Assembly (NCBI RefSeq): GCF_041734735.1
Contig: NC_134887.1
Coordinates: forward strand, 40,556,378-40,620,377
Origin: Babylonia areolata
Lineage: Eukaryota > Mollusca > Gastropoda > Neogastropoda > Buccinidae
Reading direction: 5' to 3'
Length of the DNA: 64,000 nt
Made by a program: the position numbers and the translations under genes. Positions 46,046 through 57,661 of this stretch are shown in pieces (the stretch's first letter is position 1; each line of letters begins with the position of its first letter). The notes under the pieces were generated by a model, which was not told the origin of the DNA, ran no database searches, and was given only the letters and a program-made list of their open reading frames with translations.

Positions 46046-46555
46046 CAGACGGAGGAAGATGAAACATTCACTGCACCAGACCTCAACTCACGTACAAAAA
46101 CGCAACGAAGAACCGTCCGTCCTGAAGGGGTTTTTTGACCATTCCTTGACATCGTGCTAGAAAGTTCGGAAACTAGTTCATGGCTGCAGTGTTTTGAAAT
46201 CGTCGATTCCTTCGAGAACGTGAGGACGAAACCTAAAAAAATGTTATAACAAAATTGGAACTGGAACAGCAGATCTTCGTGAATGTCTAAAAATCGTCTG
46301 CAACTGGATGTGTCATTTCCTTGTCGACTATCACCGTAGAATCTCAACATCAGGTGTGTGCATCCTTCTTCGGAACATCATCAACAACAAAAGCTTTGTC
46401 TGTCGATCTTCACCTTGGTGTGAAGCATTGAAGTGGGAGGTTCACAACTACAAACCAGTCTTCGTTCTCTACAACAATCATCAACAGTTGGCCCGAAAAC
46501 TGTGCAAAGATTTACAACACGACTTCCAGTTTTGAAACGCAACTTTTTTTTCGTG

Positions 46556-46625
<70 letters not shown>

Positions 46626-47477
46626 CCGATATTAACACTCGGCCAAAACTAAACAGTTCATCTGAGACCAAAAGCAAAGGCTTTGTTTTTAGCGAGAAAC
46701 AAAGAAAGAAAGAAAGAAAGAAAAAACAGCAAAAAGGAACGAAAGAAGATCAACAACCTGGAACTCTTTCAGCTGTAACAAAAACACAACTGACAAAACA
46801 AGCATCTTCTCTCATAAGAAGAGGGAAGGAGGACAATACCACACAGCAACAACAGCAGCACAAAGACGAGTAAAAAAAACAAAAAACACCCAAAAAACAA
46901 ACAAAACAGCAGCAGGAGCAGTAATTACAAAGACAACACAAGCAAACACAAACAACACCCATACGTCCACTTTTGCAATTATCTCGATTCCGTTTTGTTG
47001 TTGTTTTTTTGTGCTCGACATCAGCATTTGTGCCGAAACAGCTCCTCTGAGACTAAAACAAAAAACCCAAACAACAACAACAACGAAAAGAACTAAAAAA
47101 AACAAAAAAAACAAACAAACAAAAAGTCGAACTCTACGAAAAAGAAAAAAACTAGGTCCCAAGTACTCGACAAGCAGCCTCCCAACAAAACAACAACAAC
47201 AAAACACAACCATCATGGCCATCACAGAGTAGTCCCCCTTCTCCCCTTTACCCCAGTGTGTAGCCCCCTTCTCCCCCCTCCCCATTCGAAAAAAAAAAAA
47301 AGAAAAAAAAAAGAAGAAAAAGAAAAGAAAAAAAAAGACCTAACCCTACGACAAACCTCCAAGGTATTCGACAACCTTCACCCCCCACCGCCACCCCTCC
47401 TCAACAACAACAACACCAACAACACACACAAACCCCCCCCCCCCCCCCCCCCCCAGCAAATCCACACCACCTTGACC
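46046..47477 (+). other. upstream region of the transporter with diverged internal duplications
   Basis: Probable promoter and leader territory, but no TATA box or transcription start can be fixed. It contains (GT)n at 46560-46623. Two diverged duplications are seen: GTGCCCGATATTAACACT...TCATCTGAGACCAAAAG (46621-46675) resembles GTGCTCGACATCAGCATT...TCCTCTGAGACTAAAAC (47010-47060), and the sequence before the start codon is repeated upstream (see 47215-47232). Rich in CAA repeats and A/C homopolymers, with poly-C at 47432-47454. Confidence 0.45.
47215..47232 (+). other. upstream mini-ORF duplicating the transporter start
   Basis: ATGGCCATCACAGAGTAG encodes MAITE then stop. The true start at 47478 reads ATGGCCATCACAGAGTCC, so the first 16 nt are identical and the copy ends in a stop. 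If included in the transcript it would be an upstream ORF in the leader. It sits 263 bp before the true ATG. Confidence 0.6.
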
Positions 47478-47765
47478 ATGGCCATCACAGAGTCCAGCGT
47501 GGATAAACTGACCCCTGCCCAGGTGAACAAGGCATCCATCGGCCGCCAGTGCTTCTACCAGATCCAGCTGGTCCGGGAGAAGCAGGAGCGGAAGTACTAC
47601 CTGCGCTTCCTGCCCGAGGTCATCTTCTTCCTGTACGCGGCGGGCAAGAACCTGGTGGACATCACCCTGAAGCCCTTCATCGTCCGCTCCACCTGCTTGT
47701 CCTACTACGTCAACAACACGGCCATCTGCGATGATCTGGCCCGGCACCCGCTGGCTGAGGATCTG
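47478..47765 (+). CDS. transporter exon 1 (96 codons)
   Basis: Starts ATGGCCATCACAGAG and ends at GAGGATCTG before donor GTGAGTCG (47766). GGATCTG is repeated 16 bp later just inside the intron. Encodes the cytosolic N-terminus, the first membrane segment and an N-glycosylatable loop (YYVNNTAICDDLARHP). Confidence 0.87.
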
Positions 47766-49440
47766 GTGAGTCGTGGGGATCTGATCTTGGTTTATTTATT
47801 TATTTATAATTTTTTTTTTAGAGAGATTCAAAAACTTTATTACTCAAGGATTTATTTTTCAACATTTTTTTTTTAATTCCCCATCATTCACCCATCCATT
47901 CCACAAATCTTACATTCATTCATCAACATCTTTCTCTTTGTTGTTTGTTTCTCTATCTCTCTCTGTCTCTGTTTCCCTGTCTCTTTCTTTCTCTGACTGT
48001 CTTTCTCTCTCTGTCCTCTCTCTCTCTCCTCTCTCTCTCTTGTCTGTTTTTCTCTCTCTGTCTCTCTCTTTCTTTCTCTGTCTGTCTCTCTCTGTCCTCT
48101 GTCTGTCCTTCTCTCTCTCTTTCTCTCTCTTTCTCTCCCTGTCTGTCTTTCTCTCTCTCTGTCTCTCTCTTTCTTTCTCTGTCTCTCTGTCCTCTGTCTG
48201 TCCTTCTCTCTCTCTTTCTCTCTGTCTCTTTCTCTCCCTGTCTGTCTTTCTCTCTCTCTGTCTCTCTCTTTCTCTCTGTCCTCTCTCTGTCTTTCTTTCT
48301 CTGTCTGTCCTCTCTCTGTCTGTCTTTCTCTGTCTGTCTGTCTGTCTCCTTTTCTCTCTCTCTGTCTTTCTCTCTCTTTGTTTCCCTCTCTGTCTGTCTC
48401 TGTTTCTGTCTGTCTGTCTCTCTCTCTGGGGTTGGGTGGTAGGGGATTTGTCATATTACTTGGGGGTGGGGGGGTGGGGGGGGGCGTGGGAGGGTGAGGG
48501 GGGACGTGGGGGGGGGGGATTTCTTCATGAAGTGAGACCAAGTATATTCCAAAGATACAGAAACGAGCGACGTTGTTTCACACGAAGTGGACCCTATAAA
48601 TTTCCAACAGGTGTGGAAAAGAACGATGTTGTTCCTTTATATTAGTGAACCCAGTGTGATATTCAGATGCAGAAAAGCAGAAAAGAATGTCGTGTTCCTG
48701 ATGAAGTGAATCCTATATATTCCTACATGTGCACAAGACAACGATGTTGTTTCTTAGGAAGGGAACCCAGTGTAATCTTTCAGGTACATAAACCAGCAGT
48801 ATTGTTCCTTCATAAAAGGGAACCTTGTACATTCCAAAGGTGCAGAAAAGAACGGCTTTGTTCCTTCGTGAAAATGAACCCAGTATGTTCCAAAGGTTCA
48901 AAAACGATCTGTGTTGTTTCTTCCTGAAGGTGATTCCTGTGTCCTACAGAAGCGAACAGCGTTTTTCTTTCAGGAAAGTGAGACCCTGTATTGTATTGTA
49001 TTGTATTGTATTGTATTGTATTGTATTGTATTTTCATTTTTTGTCACAACAGATTTCTCTGTGTGAGGTTCGGGCTGCTCTCCCCAGGGAGAGCGCGTCG
49101 CTACACTGAGAGCGCCACCCACTTTTTTTGTGTGTGCATTTTTCCTGCCTGCAGTTTTATTTGTTTTTTCCCATCGAAGTGGATTTTTCTACAGAATTTT
49201 GCCAGAACAACCCTTTTGTTGCCGTGGGTTCTTTTACGTGCGCTAAGTGCATACTGCACACGGGATCTCGGTTTATCGTCTCATCCGAATGACTAGCATC
49301 CAGGCCACCACTCAAGGTCTAGTGGAGGAGCCGGGGATAAAATATCGGCGGCTGAGCCGTGATTCGAACCAGCGCGCTCAGCTTCTCTCGCTTCCTAGGC
49401 GGATGCGTTACCTCTAGGCCACCACTCCACTCAGGATGGA

Positions 49441-49487
<47 letters not shown>

Positions 49488-50172
49488 CCCTATCCCTACA
49501 GGTGCAGAAGCGGGCGGCGCTGTTCCTGATGATCAACCAGTTCCTGGTCTACGGGCCGGCGGTGCTGCAGGGCATCGTGTGCGGCGAGTGGAGTGACCGC
49601 AACGGCCGGAAGCTGCCCATGATGACCCCCAGTCTGGGCATCATCATCGCCGCCCTCTTCTACGTCATCAGCCCCTTCTTCCCCGTGCACGCCATGTGCG
49701 TCATCCTGGTGGGGTCCATGTTTCAGGTCAGTCTGGCGATGAGGATGGAGGTGGGGACTTGGTGGTGGCGGGGTTGGGGTGGGGGGTGGGGGTGGGGGTA
49801 GGGGGTCTGGGGTGTGGGGGAGTCCTGTGGGGTTGTTGGGTGAGTGAGGTGGTGGTGGTGTAGGGTGGTGGTGGAGGGTTGGTCAGTTTAGTAGGAGGGG
49901 AGTGGGGGTTGGGGTGGGTGGGTGTGGTGGGGGAGGGGGGTTGGTCAGTCTGGGAGGAGGGGAGTGGGGGTTGGGGGAGTCCTGTGGTGTTGTGGGGTGG
50001 GTGTGGGTGTGGTTGGGGGGGAGGGGGGTTGGTCAGTCTGGGAGGAGGGGAGTGGGGGTTGGGGGAGTCCTGTGGGGTTGTGGGGGTGGGTGTAGATGGG
50101 GGGGAGTGGTGGGGAGACACGATGTATCAGCAACTAACGAGTGAAATGTAAAAATTAATGTGTGTGTAAGTG

Positions 50173-50206
<34 letters not shown>

Positions 50207-50268
50207 AGCAGTAGTAGTAGGAGGAGGAGGAAGAGCAGGAGTATGAGAAGTAGGAGTAGAAGTAGAAG

Positions 50269-50306
<38 letters not shown>

Positions 50307-50657
50307 CGAACGAACGAACGAACGAAGTTTTTTATTGAGGGAAGTGGAATAAGCATACATGTGTTTTTTTTCATCCAGCCCTCAGGGCAAATGGAAATTG
50401 AATATGAATCAAAACATCCACAAAGTAGCAAAGAGATGAAGAAATAAAGACATGACATTCACATTCACATTTAAACATGCACATCTACATAATAAACATG
50501 TACATTTACATAATCATGATACAAACATCATCATGTCATGAAGGAAAAAGATCAAACCATCCCCTCTTTAAAAAAAAACAACAAAAAACAAACAAACAAA
50601 CAAACAAAAACAACAACAAAAAAACAGCCCCTCTCAAGCCTCCCCCCCCCTGCCCCC

Positions 50658-50688
<31 letters not shown>

Positions 50689-53600
50689 AATTCAGGACAC
50701 TGATTGTGGTTGTATATCATTAAGTAGTGCGATAGCGGTTAGACATACAATTAAACTATATATGCGTATTCAATAAGATAAAGTCAAGTTAAGTATGATT
50801 GTTGACATATTTGTCCATAAGGTGTGTATGGTAATGTTTTTTGAATTCTTGAATGCTTTTCTGAACATTAAGATTGGATGAAATATTGTTCCATAAACAG
50901 CCTCCTGAATAAATGAGACTGGATTTAAACAGATCTACTCTTGGAATGGGGATCTTAATCTTGTTGGTCTGGCGGACTAGCGTGGTGGGAAATCTATCTC
51001 TCAAAGATGGAGCATAATTTGACATGATTTTAAAAATAAAAACTGCTTTGTTGTATTCAAGTTTAAGCTTTAGGGGAAGAATATCTAAATGTCTGTAGTC
51101 GTCAGCAGTCAGTGATGAAGATTTCAGAAGGATTAATTTAAGAGCTCGTCTATGCAGACTTAGTAAAGGTTTTAGTATATTATCGCTAGCTGAATCCCAG
51201 AGTGTTGACGCATAGTTAATATGTGATTCAATATAAGCAAAAAAGAATAATTTTCTACAATGCAAATCAAGAAAATGTTTAATTCTGGAAAGCTGATAAA
51301 TCTTTTTGGATAGGGTTTTGCATAATGACATAATATGACTGGACCAAGATAAGTTGTTATCAATGGTGACTCCAAGAATTTTATGATTATCAACTTCTTC
51401 TATTGGATGACCATTAATGGAAAAGGGTGGAAGGTTGTGTGAAAAATTTTGGCGTTTCTGTCTGGTGGTGAGTATGAGACATTTCGTTTTTTTTGGATGG
51501 AGACGCATGTGATTTAAATTGGACCATCTAACTATATCATTAATGCTTTGTTGCAGAGCATAGTACACTTTGTCTATTGTAGTGTGATTTGTATGTATTG
51601 TTGTATCGTCTGCAAACATCTCACATAATGCATTAATAAATAGAGGCAAATCATTTATATAAACAGAAAACAATATTGGACCAAGAATTGAACCTTGAGG
51701 AACTCCGTAATAGATAGACTGTAAAGAGGATTGAGATTCATTCATAGATACAATTTGTCTTCTGTCTGATAGAAATGAAGATATGAGGTCAAGTGTATTT
51801 CCAGAAAAGCCATATAATTTTAGTTTTTTCAAAAGAAGAGTGTGGTCTATCACATCGAATGCCTTCATAAAATCCACCATGAGAACACCAGTAATTTCAT
51901 TATTGTTTATATTTGTGAGCCATTGTTCGACTAAGTTAGTGAGTGCTGTATGACAGGAGTGCTTGGACCTGAAACCAGACTGATTTGGATGAAATAATTT
52001 GTAGTGATTGAAATGATTAAGGATATGTTTGTTAATGTGTTTTTCTAAAGGTTTTGACAATATTGATAAGATTGAAATTGGTCTGTAATTGGAAGGGTCT
52101 GTACGGTCTCCTGACTTAAAAATGGGTACTACTTTCGCGACTTTAAAAGATTTAGGAATGATCTTTTTTGTGATACATTGGTTATAGACATAAGTAAGTG
52201 TTTCGGCAATTATAGGAGCAGAGAGTTTTAATATCTTTCCATCTATACCATCAATACCTTTCGAACCTGTTTGCTTCAAGTGGGAAAGAGCATAGTAAAC
52301 TTCATGTACATCCATAAGAGGGATATCAAGGTGTGATGAAATATTTTTAGTGTTACAAAAGGTTTCGAGAATATCAAGTGAATTAAGTGACATGTTTGTT
52401 CCTACTGTTGAGTTAGCTACATTACAAAAATGTGTATTTAGGTTATCTGCTGATATGTCGTTAGTTGTTGTGGATTGCGTGATATTATGTTTATTATTTA
52501 ACTGATTTATGGCTTTCCAAATCAATTTATTATTGGATTTTGTGGAAATAAGTTCTTGAAAATAATTCTTTTTTTCTGAACGTTTCAAAGCATTTACAAG
52601 ATTACGTTGTTTTCTGAATTCATCTTTCTTACCTTCTGAGAGAGACGAGTCTCTTTCCTTAATCTTATCATCAATGGTTTTAGTCATCCACGGCTGTTTA
52701 GGATAGCTTTTGACACGTTTTTTTATGAATGGAGCATGTTTATCATATACATTAAGAAAATTGTGATACCAAACCTCCAGTGCTTCTTCAGGATTAGAGA
52801 ACTGATAAACAGCTGACATATTGGAATGTATCAAGTTCTGTAGAAATAAATCCTTATCAAATTGTCTAAAATCTCTATGGCAAACGGTTTTATGTCTATT
52901 TGCAGGAATTTTTACACCTCGTTTGGACCATGTGAAACATATAGGGGAATGGTCACTGCAGCCAAACGTTGGGGAACATACTTCTGTTATGGAGTTTGTA
53001 GATGAAGCGTATATATGATCTATAAGTGTTTTTGACGTTGCAGTAACTCTCGTAGGTATGTCAATTAACTGCGTTAGGTGAAATGATTCATAAAGTTTTG
53101 TCCAGTGTTTGTTTGATTTGAGTAAGTCAATATTAAAGTCACCTAATAGTATTATTTCACTTGAAGACAAAGAAGCTTCTTCCATCATCAACATAAACTT
53201 GTCTATCCAATCTACATGTTCAGCTGGATTTCTATAGATAAAGCCGAGAAGGATAGGTTTTGATTTCTTAAAGCGTATTTCGATCCATACAGATTCAACT
53301 TGATAATTTTCGAGTGATTCAATTCGTTTAAAGTTAATGTTTTGTTGAACATATACTACAAGGCCTGTTTCTCTAGAACATTTCGGATCATTACGAATAA
53401 TACAATAGCCTGGTAGTAGTAAATCAGAGTCTTGTATATGGTCTGTTAGTCTTGATTCAGCAAATCCGAATATGTGAAACTGTTTTCCGGAGTTTGAAAG
53501 GACATGGGATACATCAGCTAGTTTGTTGATGATATGATTAATATTCAGAAAACCTACTTTAAAACCATCGGATATTGGCCAAGTGTTGAGTGTTTTAGTC

Positions 53601-56600
53601 ATGGAACAGAAAAAGTGAATACAACAGTATCAAAGATGACTATTAATGTTATGATACAATGGTACAATGGAAAGGAGAAAAAAAAGACACAAGAAGTACC
53701 AAAGGGCACCTCCAAAAGTACACAGTGTGCAATATACTTAACCACTGATTAAACAACCTATCAAATAACAAGTCACATAAAATATAGTCGAATACACCAA
53801 GTAATTAGGTCATTATATATCCAAGTTTACACCGTCATCAAATAAGAAGTCACATAGAATACAATTCAAATATAGCAAGTAATAAGGTCAATAATATTTA
53901 CTGCGTCCGCACAACTCACGTAATTTGCGCTGAATATAGTTTTGGTCCGGCAAACTATGACAACCTCATGTGCATTTCGAGATCACGAGTGTGTCCGCAA
54001 CACACACACACACACACACACACGCATGAACGTTCACGAGAATGTGCACTTACCACACCCACGCACTTGCCGCACGAGCGTGTGAACATTCGCAGAACTA
54101 TACATATCACACGCATGATTCACATAACTGTACATGTACATTTGTATACCGGAATGCTATTAATATATAAATATATGAATATATTATATGTATATATGAA
54201 TTTATATTTTAGTATAACAACACCCAGTTAGACAGATGATATTGATGAGAAATCAAATCAATCTATGTTGTTTATAGCCCTGCCGACCACTAAGGTCATA
54301 ATCATCAGGGCTATGTTGATGAGAAAACTCACACAGGTGTACCATAATAGTGGGGGTGGAAGTGTTGTTGGAATGACAATATTTTTGATGCCATTTTAAA
54401 TAGTTCGTCAGTGTATGTGTCATAATTCACAGGCATTGCAGGATTTCCCGTTTCTTGTCTCTGGGAAATGTTTGGACGGATATTAGCTGCATGGTTACTG
54501 TTGTATGAGGTGGTGATATTTTGATTTGGGTGATTGTAATATTGAAACTGATGAGGGTGTTTGGGAGGCATGGAAAACGGGGGTTCATCTCTTTGTGATT
54601 TTGGAATGAGAGGTGGAAAATGGTAAGATGATTGCATGGGTGGGGGTGCATGTTCTGATATCTGACCAACAGGACGACGCTCTTGGTTTTGTTTGAATGG
54701 TAAGGAGTTGTAATATTCCCTAGAATTTGGTACTCTCTGGGGGTAGGACGGGGGTGAGACAAGTGGAAACGAATTCAGAGGAGAGTCTGATCTGCTATTG
54801 GTATATGTTTTTATGGGACCTTTGGTTTCTCTGTGGGATCCTCTTCGCCACAGGGTTTTGAGATTTTCAGCAAGTCTTGCTGTTCCTCTGGTATTCGTGT
54901 GCTTTATACTGCTGTACAGACCTGTGTCTGATGCGAAAGGAAGAAAATTATCAATAAAAGCAATATTGTGGTTTTTACATATTTCTTTTAGATTTAGGTT
55001 TGAGGGCGTTATGACATTATTAAAATGATGATTCCCTCTGGCAGGCAAAATGGAGCTGAAAGCTACACGTGCGTAGGGGAAGGTTTTAGAACATAGAATA
55101 AAAAGTTCATTCCATGTTTCTGGGGATACTGGACCTGCGGGACAAGAGTTGACACCAACATGGATGATCACATCCTTTATGTTGGGTGAGACTGGTACGG
55201 AAGAAAGCCAGTGATGAAGGTCATCAATAGACATTCCTGGAACACAAAGTTTAAACATGCTTTCTCCACGAGGGGCCAGTCTCTTGGGGTTAATGAAGCG
55301 TATGACCGAGTCCCCAAGAAGCAGCATTGTTGCCTTTTCAGGAACAGTCATACGGTCCAAAACATCTCTGGTAGAGGGGTTTGAAACATTTTCTGATAGG
55401 TTCTTCTGTTTGTTTGTTAATATTTGTTTTGATTGTTGGGACTCTGTGAAATGAATTTGTTCTTTGTCATTATCATTGATATCATCGAGAACAGCAAAGG
55501 AATTGAAAGTAGAAATGTCTTCGTGGATCGTGATATTGTCATGGGGTAAACAGTCTGCATTATTTGCTGGATTTCCTTTCTGACCATCATTGACAGAACG
55601 ATCACTGTGTGACTGTTTATCTGTGTTGATGGGTTTTGCGTCACCATTTGGTGTTTCGGTTCCTGAACCTTGAGTAAAGAGAATGTGATTTTCAGTTTGA
55701 ATTTCAGCATCAGTTTGGGAAGTAACATTTTTATGTTGACATACATGGTCAGTTGGGGTCTGAGTATCAACTGTTGCTTGATTGACTGGATTGTATTTCT
55801 TTCTGTTCAGTTCTGATTGGAGAGAACCCAACTGGGATTTAACTGAATGATTTTCTTTGATGAGTTCTTTGTTTTTGTTTTCAAGATTTGAAACAACTGA
55901 TTTTAATTTTTCAATTTCTGTATTGAGCACATCAACTTTTTTTGAAATACAAACACGGAGTTCATTTTTCACAACAGTCATTGCATCATTGATCAAACAA
56001 GTAACTGTGTTTTGAGTTAAATCCTCACTTGGAGTAAGAGAGTTCACTGTTTTTTCTAATTGTAACATTCTCCTTTTTAATTCCGGTAGTGGACTGGGAG
56101 CAACGCGGGCGTGTGACGAGTGGCACAGAGAACGTCGAACTTGACTCCTGGTTCTTTTCCCAACAGGGGTGGTCTTTTTGGGGGGAGTTTGGTCACTCAG
56201 TTCAGAACGGTGGGTGGGGGCCACAGGTGGGGTTGGGGGGAGGATAACGACATTGTCTTGTGTTTTTGAAGTAGGATTGATCAAGAGTTGGGACTGTTGG
56301 GGTGATGAAGGGAAACCTTTGTCTGTAGAGGAAACATTTTCCATGGTCATTACAGTCAAGTCCGTCACAGGAGGTGACAAATGAGGAAGGCCGGAGAAAG
56401 AACTTATGAATGACAGTGGTGTGCATAAAAGTGAGTTTGACAATTCATAAACATTATGGTCCCTTAGAAAACCAAGCACAAGTGTTTTTAAAATTTCACA
56501 TTCTTCTTTATCCCAAGATGGACAGTTCATTCCTTGACAAAGTAAAGTTCCACCAGAGCCATGTGTAAAATAAAATGTTATTGTTATACATTTTGTCGAT

Positions 56601-57453
56601 TTATGGAAAACACGAAGAACAGACTTAGAAATAGTTGGTGACGGAGGTACAGTAGTAAGAATCGATGATGGAGTTAGAATAGTCCCGTTGTTGTCGTAGT
56701 CATTGCATTGAACAGTTATTTCGTCCTCTTGGATTGCACAGTACCGGTAAAAGAGACAATTTCTCCAAACAGCCAGTTCATCTTTGTCACACGTAAAACG
56801 TTTCTGGATGTAATCTCTTGTAGGTTTGAGTTTGATATCACATGAGTCAGTATCGGTGTCTGCCATGTGTATGAATTAAAACACAACACAGTACTTACAG
56901 TCACACATGCTGGTGAAGTCTGTCACAGTGCCGGACCTCGTCGGGTGTTTAGAAACACATTAATCACTATGACTTTATCACAACATATAAATCCACTGAA
57001 AACACATAAATCCACTGAAAGCACGTAAATCCACTGAAGGCAAGGACTCCTACAGATCACCGCCACTGATCATACACGAAGGGAGCATTACTTGCTTCAG
57101 ATTTTAAATGCTTCCACTAGACACAGACACAGACTCAGGCACAGACACAGACACAGACTCAGGCTCAGGCACAGACACAGACACAGACACAGGTGAGTTG
57201 TGTTTTATGGTCACCATAACACGAATCACAGTGTTCACACAGTCAGGAATACAGAAAGCTGTGATTTCTTGAGTTGAAGAAAAGTTTCCACCTTCAAACT
57301 TAGACAGATATATTCCACATACATCCACAAACATGAATTGAGCAGTTATAACTCAGTGATTCAGACGTGATCTTAGAGATTCACAAAAAATAAGCTGAAT
57401 CACAGCAGCAATGAGAACAGCCTCCATCTTGATCCAAGGGAGATCACCAGAGG

Positions 57454-57503
<50 letters not shown>

Positions 57504-57604
57504 GTGAGCTGTGTGTTCAATTGGCTTTTGTTGTTGTTCTTCTTCAAAGTTTTCTTTGCAGTAAAAAAGAAAAAGAAAAAAAAAAGAGTTAACAATTCAT
57601 CTCT

Positions 57605-57661
<57 letters not shown>

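Larger units (their letters stand above)
47766..49501 (+). other. transporter intron 1
   Basis: 1736 bp. In order: a TCTCTG pyrimidine tract, a G-rich run (48464-48520), an array of decayed exon-2-like units (48540-48989), a minus-strand SINE (48989-49434), (CT)n-(TA)n (49441-49487) and the acceptor CCCTATCCCTACAG. Confidence 0.85.
50300..57045 (-). mobile_element. full-length, apparently intact LINE with SGNH-type ORF1
   Basis: About 6.7 kb on the minus strand, inside intron 2 and antisense to the host gene. 5' region about 56867-57045 with ACATAAATCCACTGAAA repeated three times (56984-57037); ORF1 54329-56866; 726-bp inter-ORF region; ORF2 50789-53602; 3' UTR with AATAAA and a (GTTC)n tail at 50301-50325, typical of CR1/L2-group elements. 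No stop or frameshift was seen in either ORF, so it is young and possibly still active. Confidence 0.88.

Noticed and set aside
11999-46058. Sixteen identical bases CGTCTGACCAAGCTGA at about 12004 and inverted near 46040
   Set aside because: The flanking sequence does not align convincingly; it may be a small shared repeat fragment but cannot be named.
47938-48645. Leu-Ser-rich frames and opposing Arg-Glu-rich frame
   Set aside because: These are translations of a TCTCTG pyrimidine tract in intron 1.
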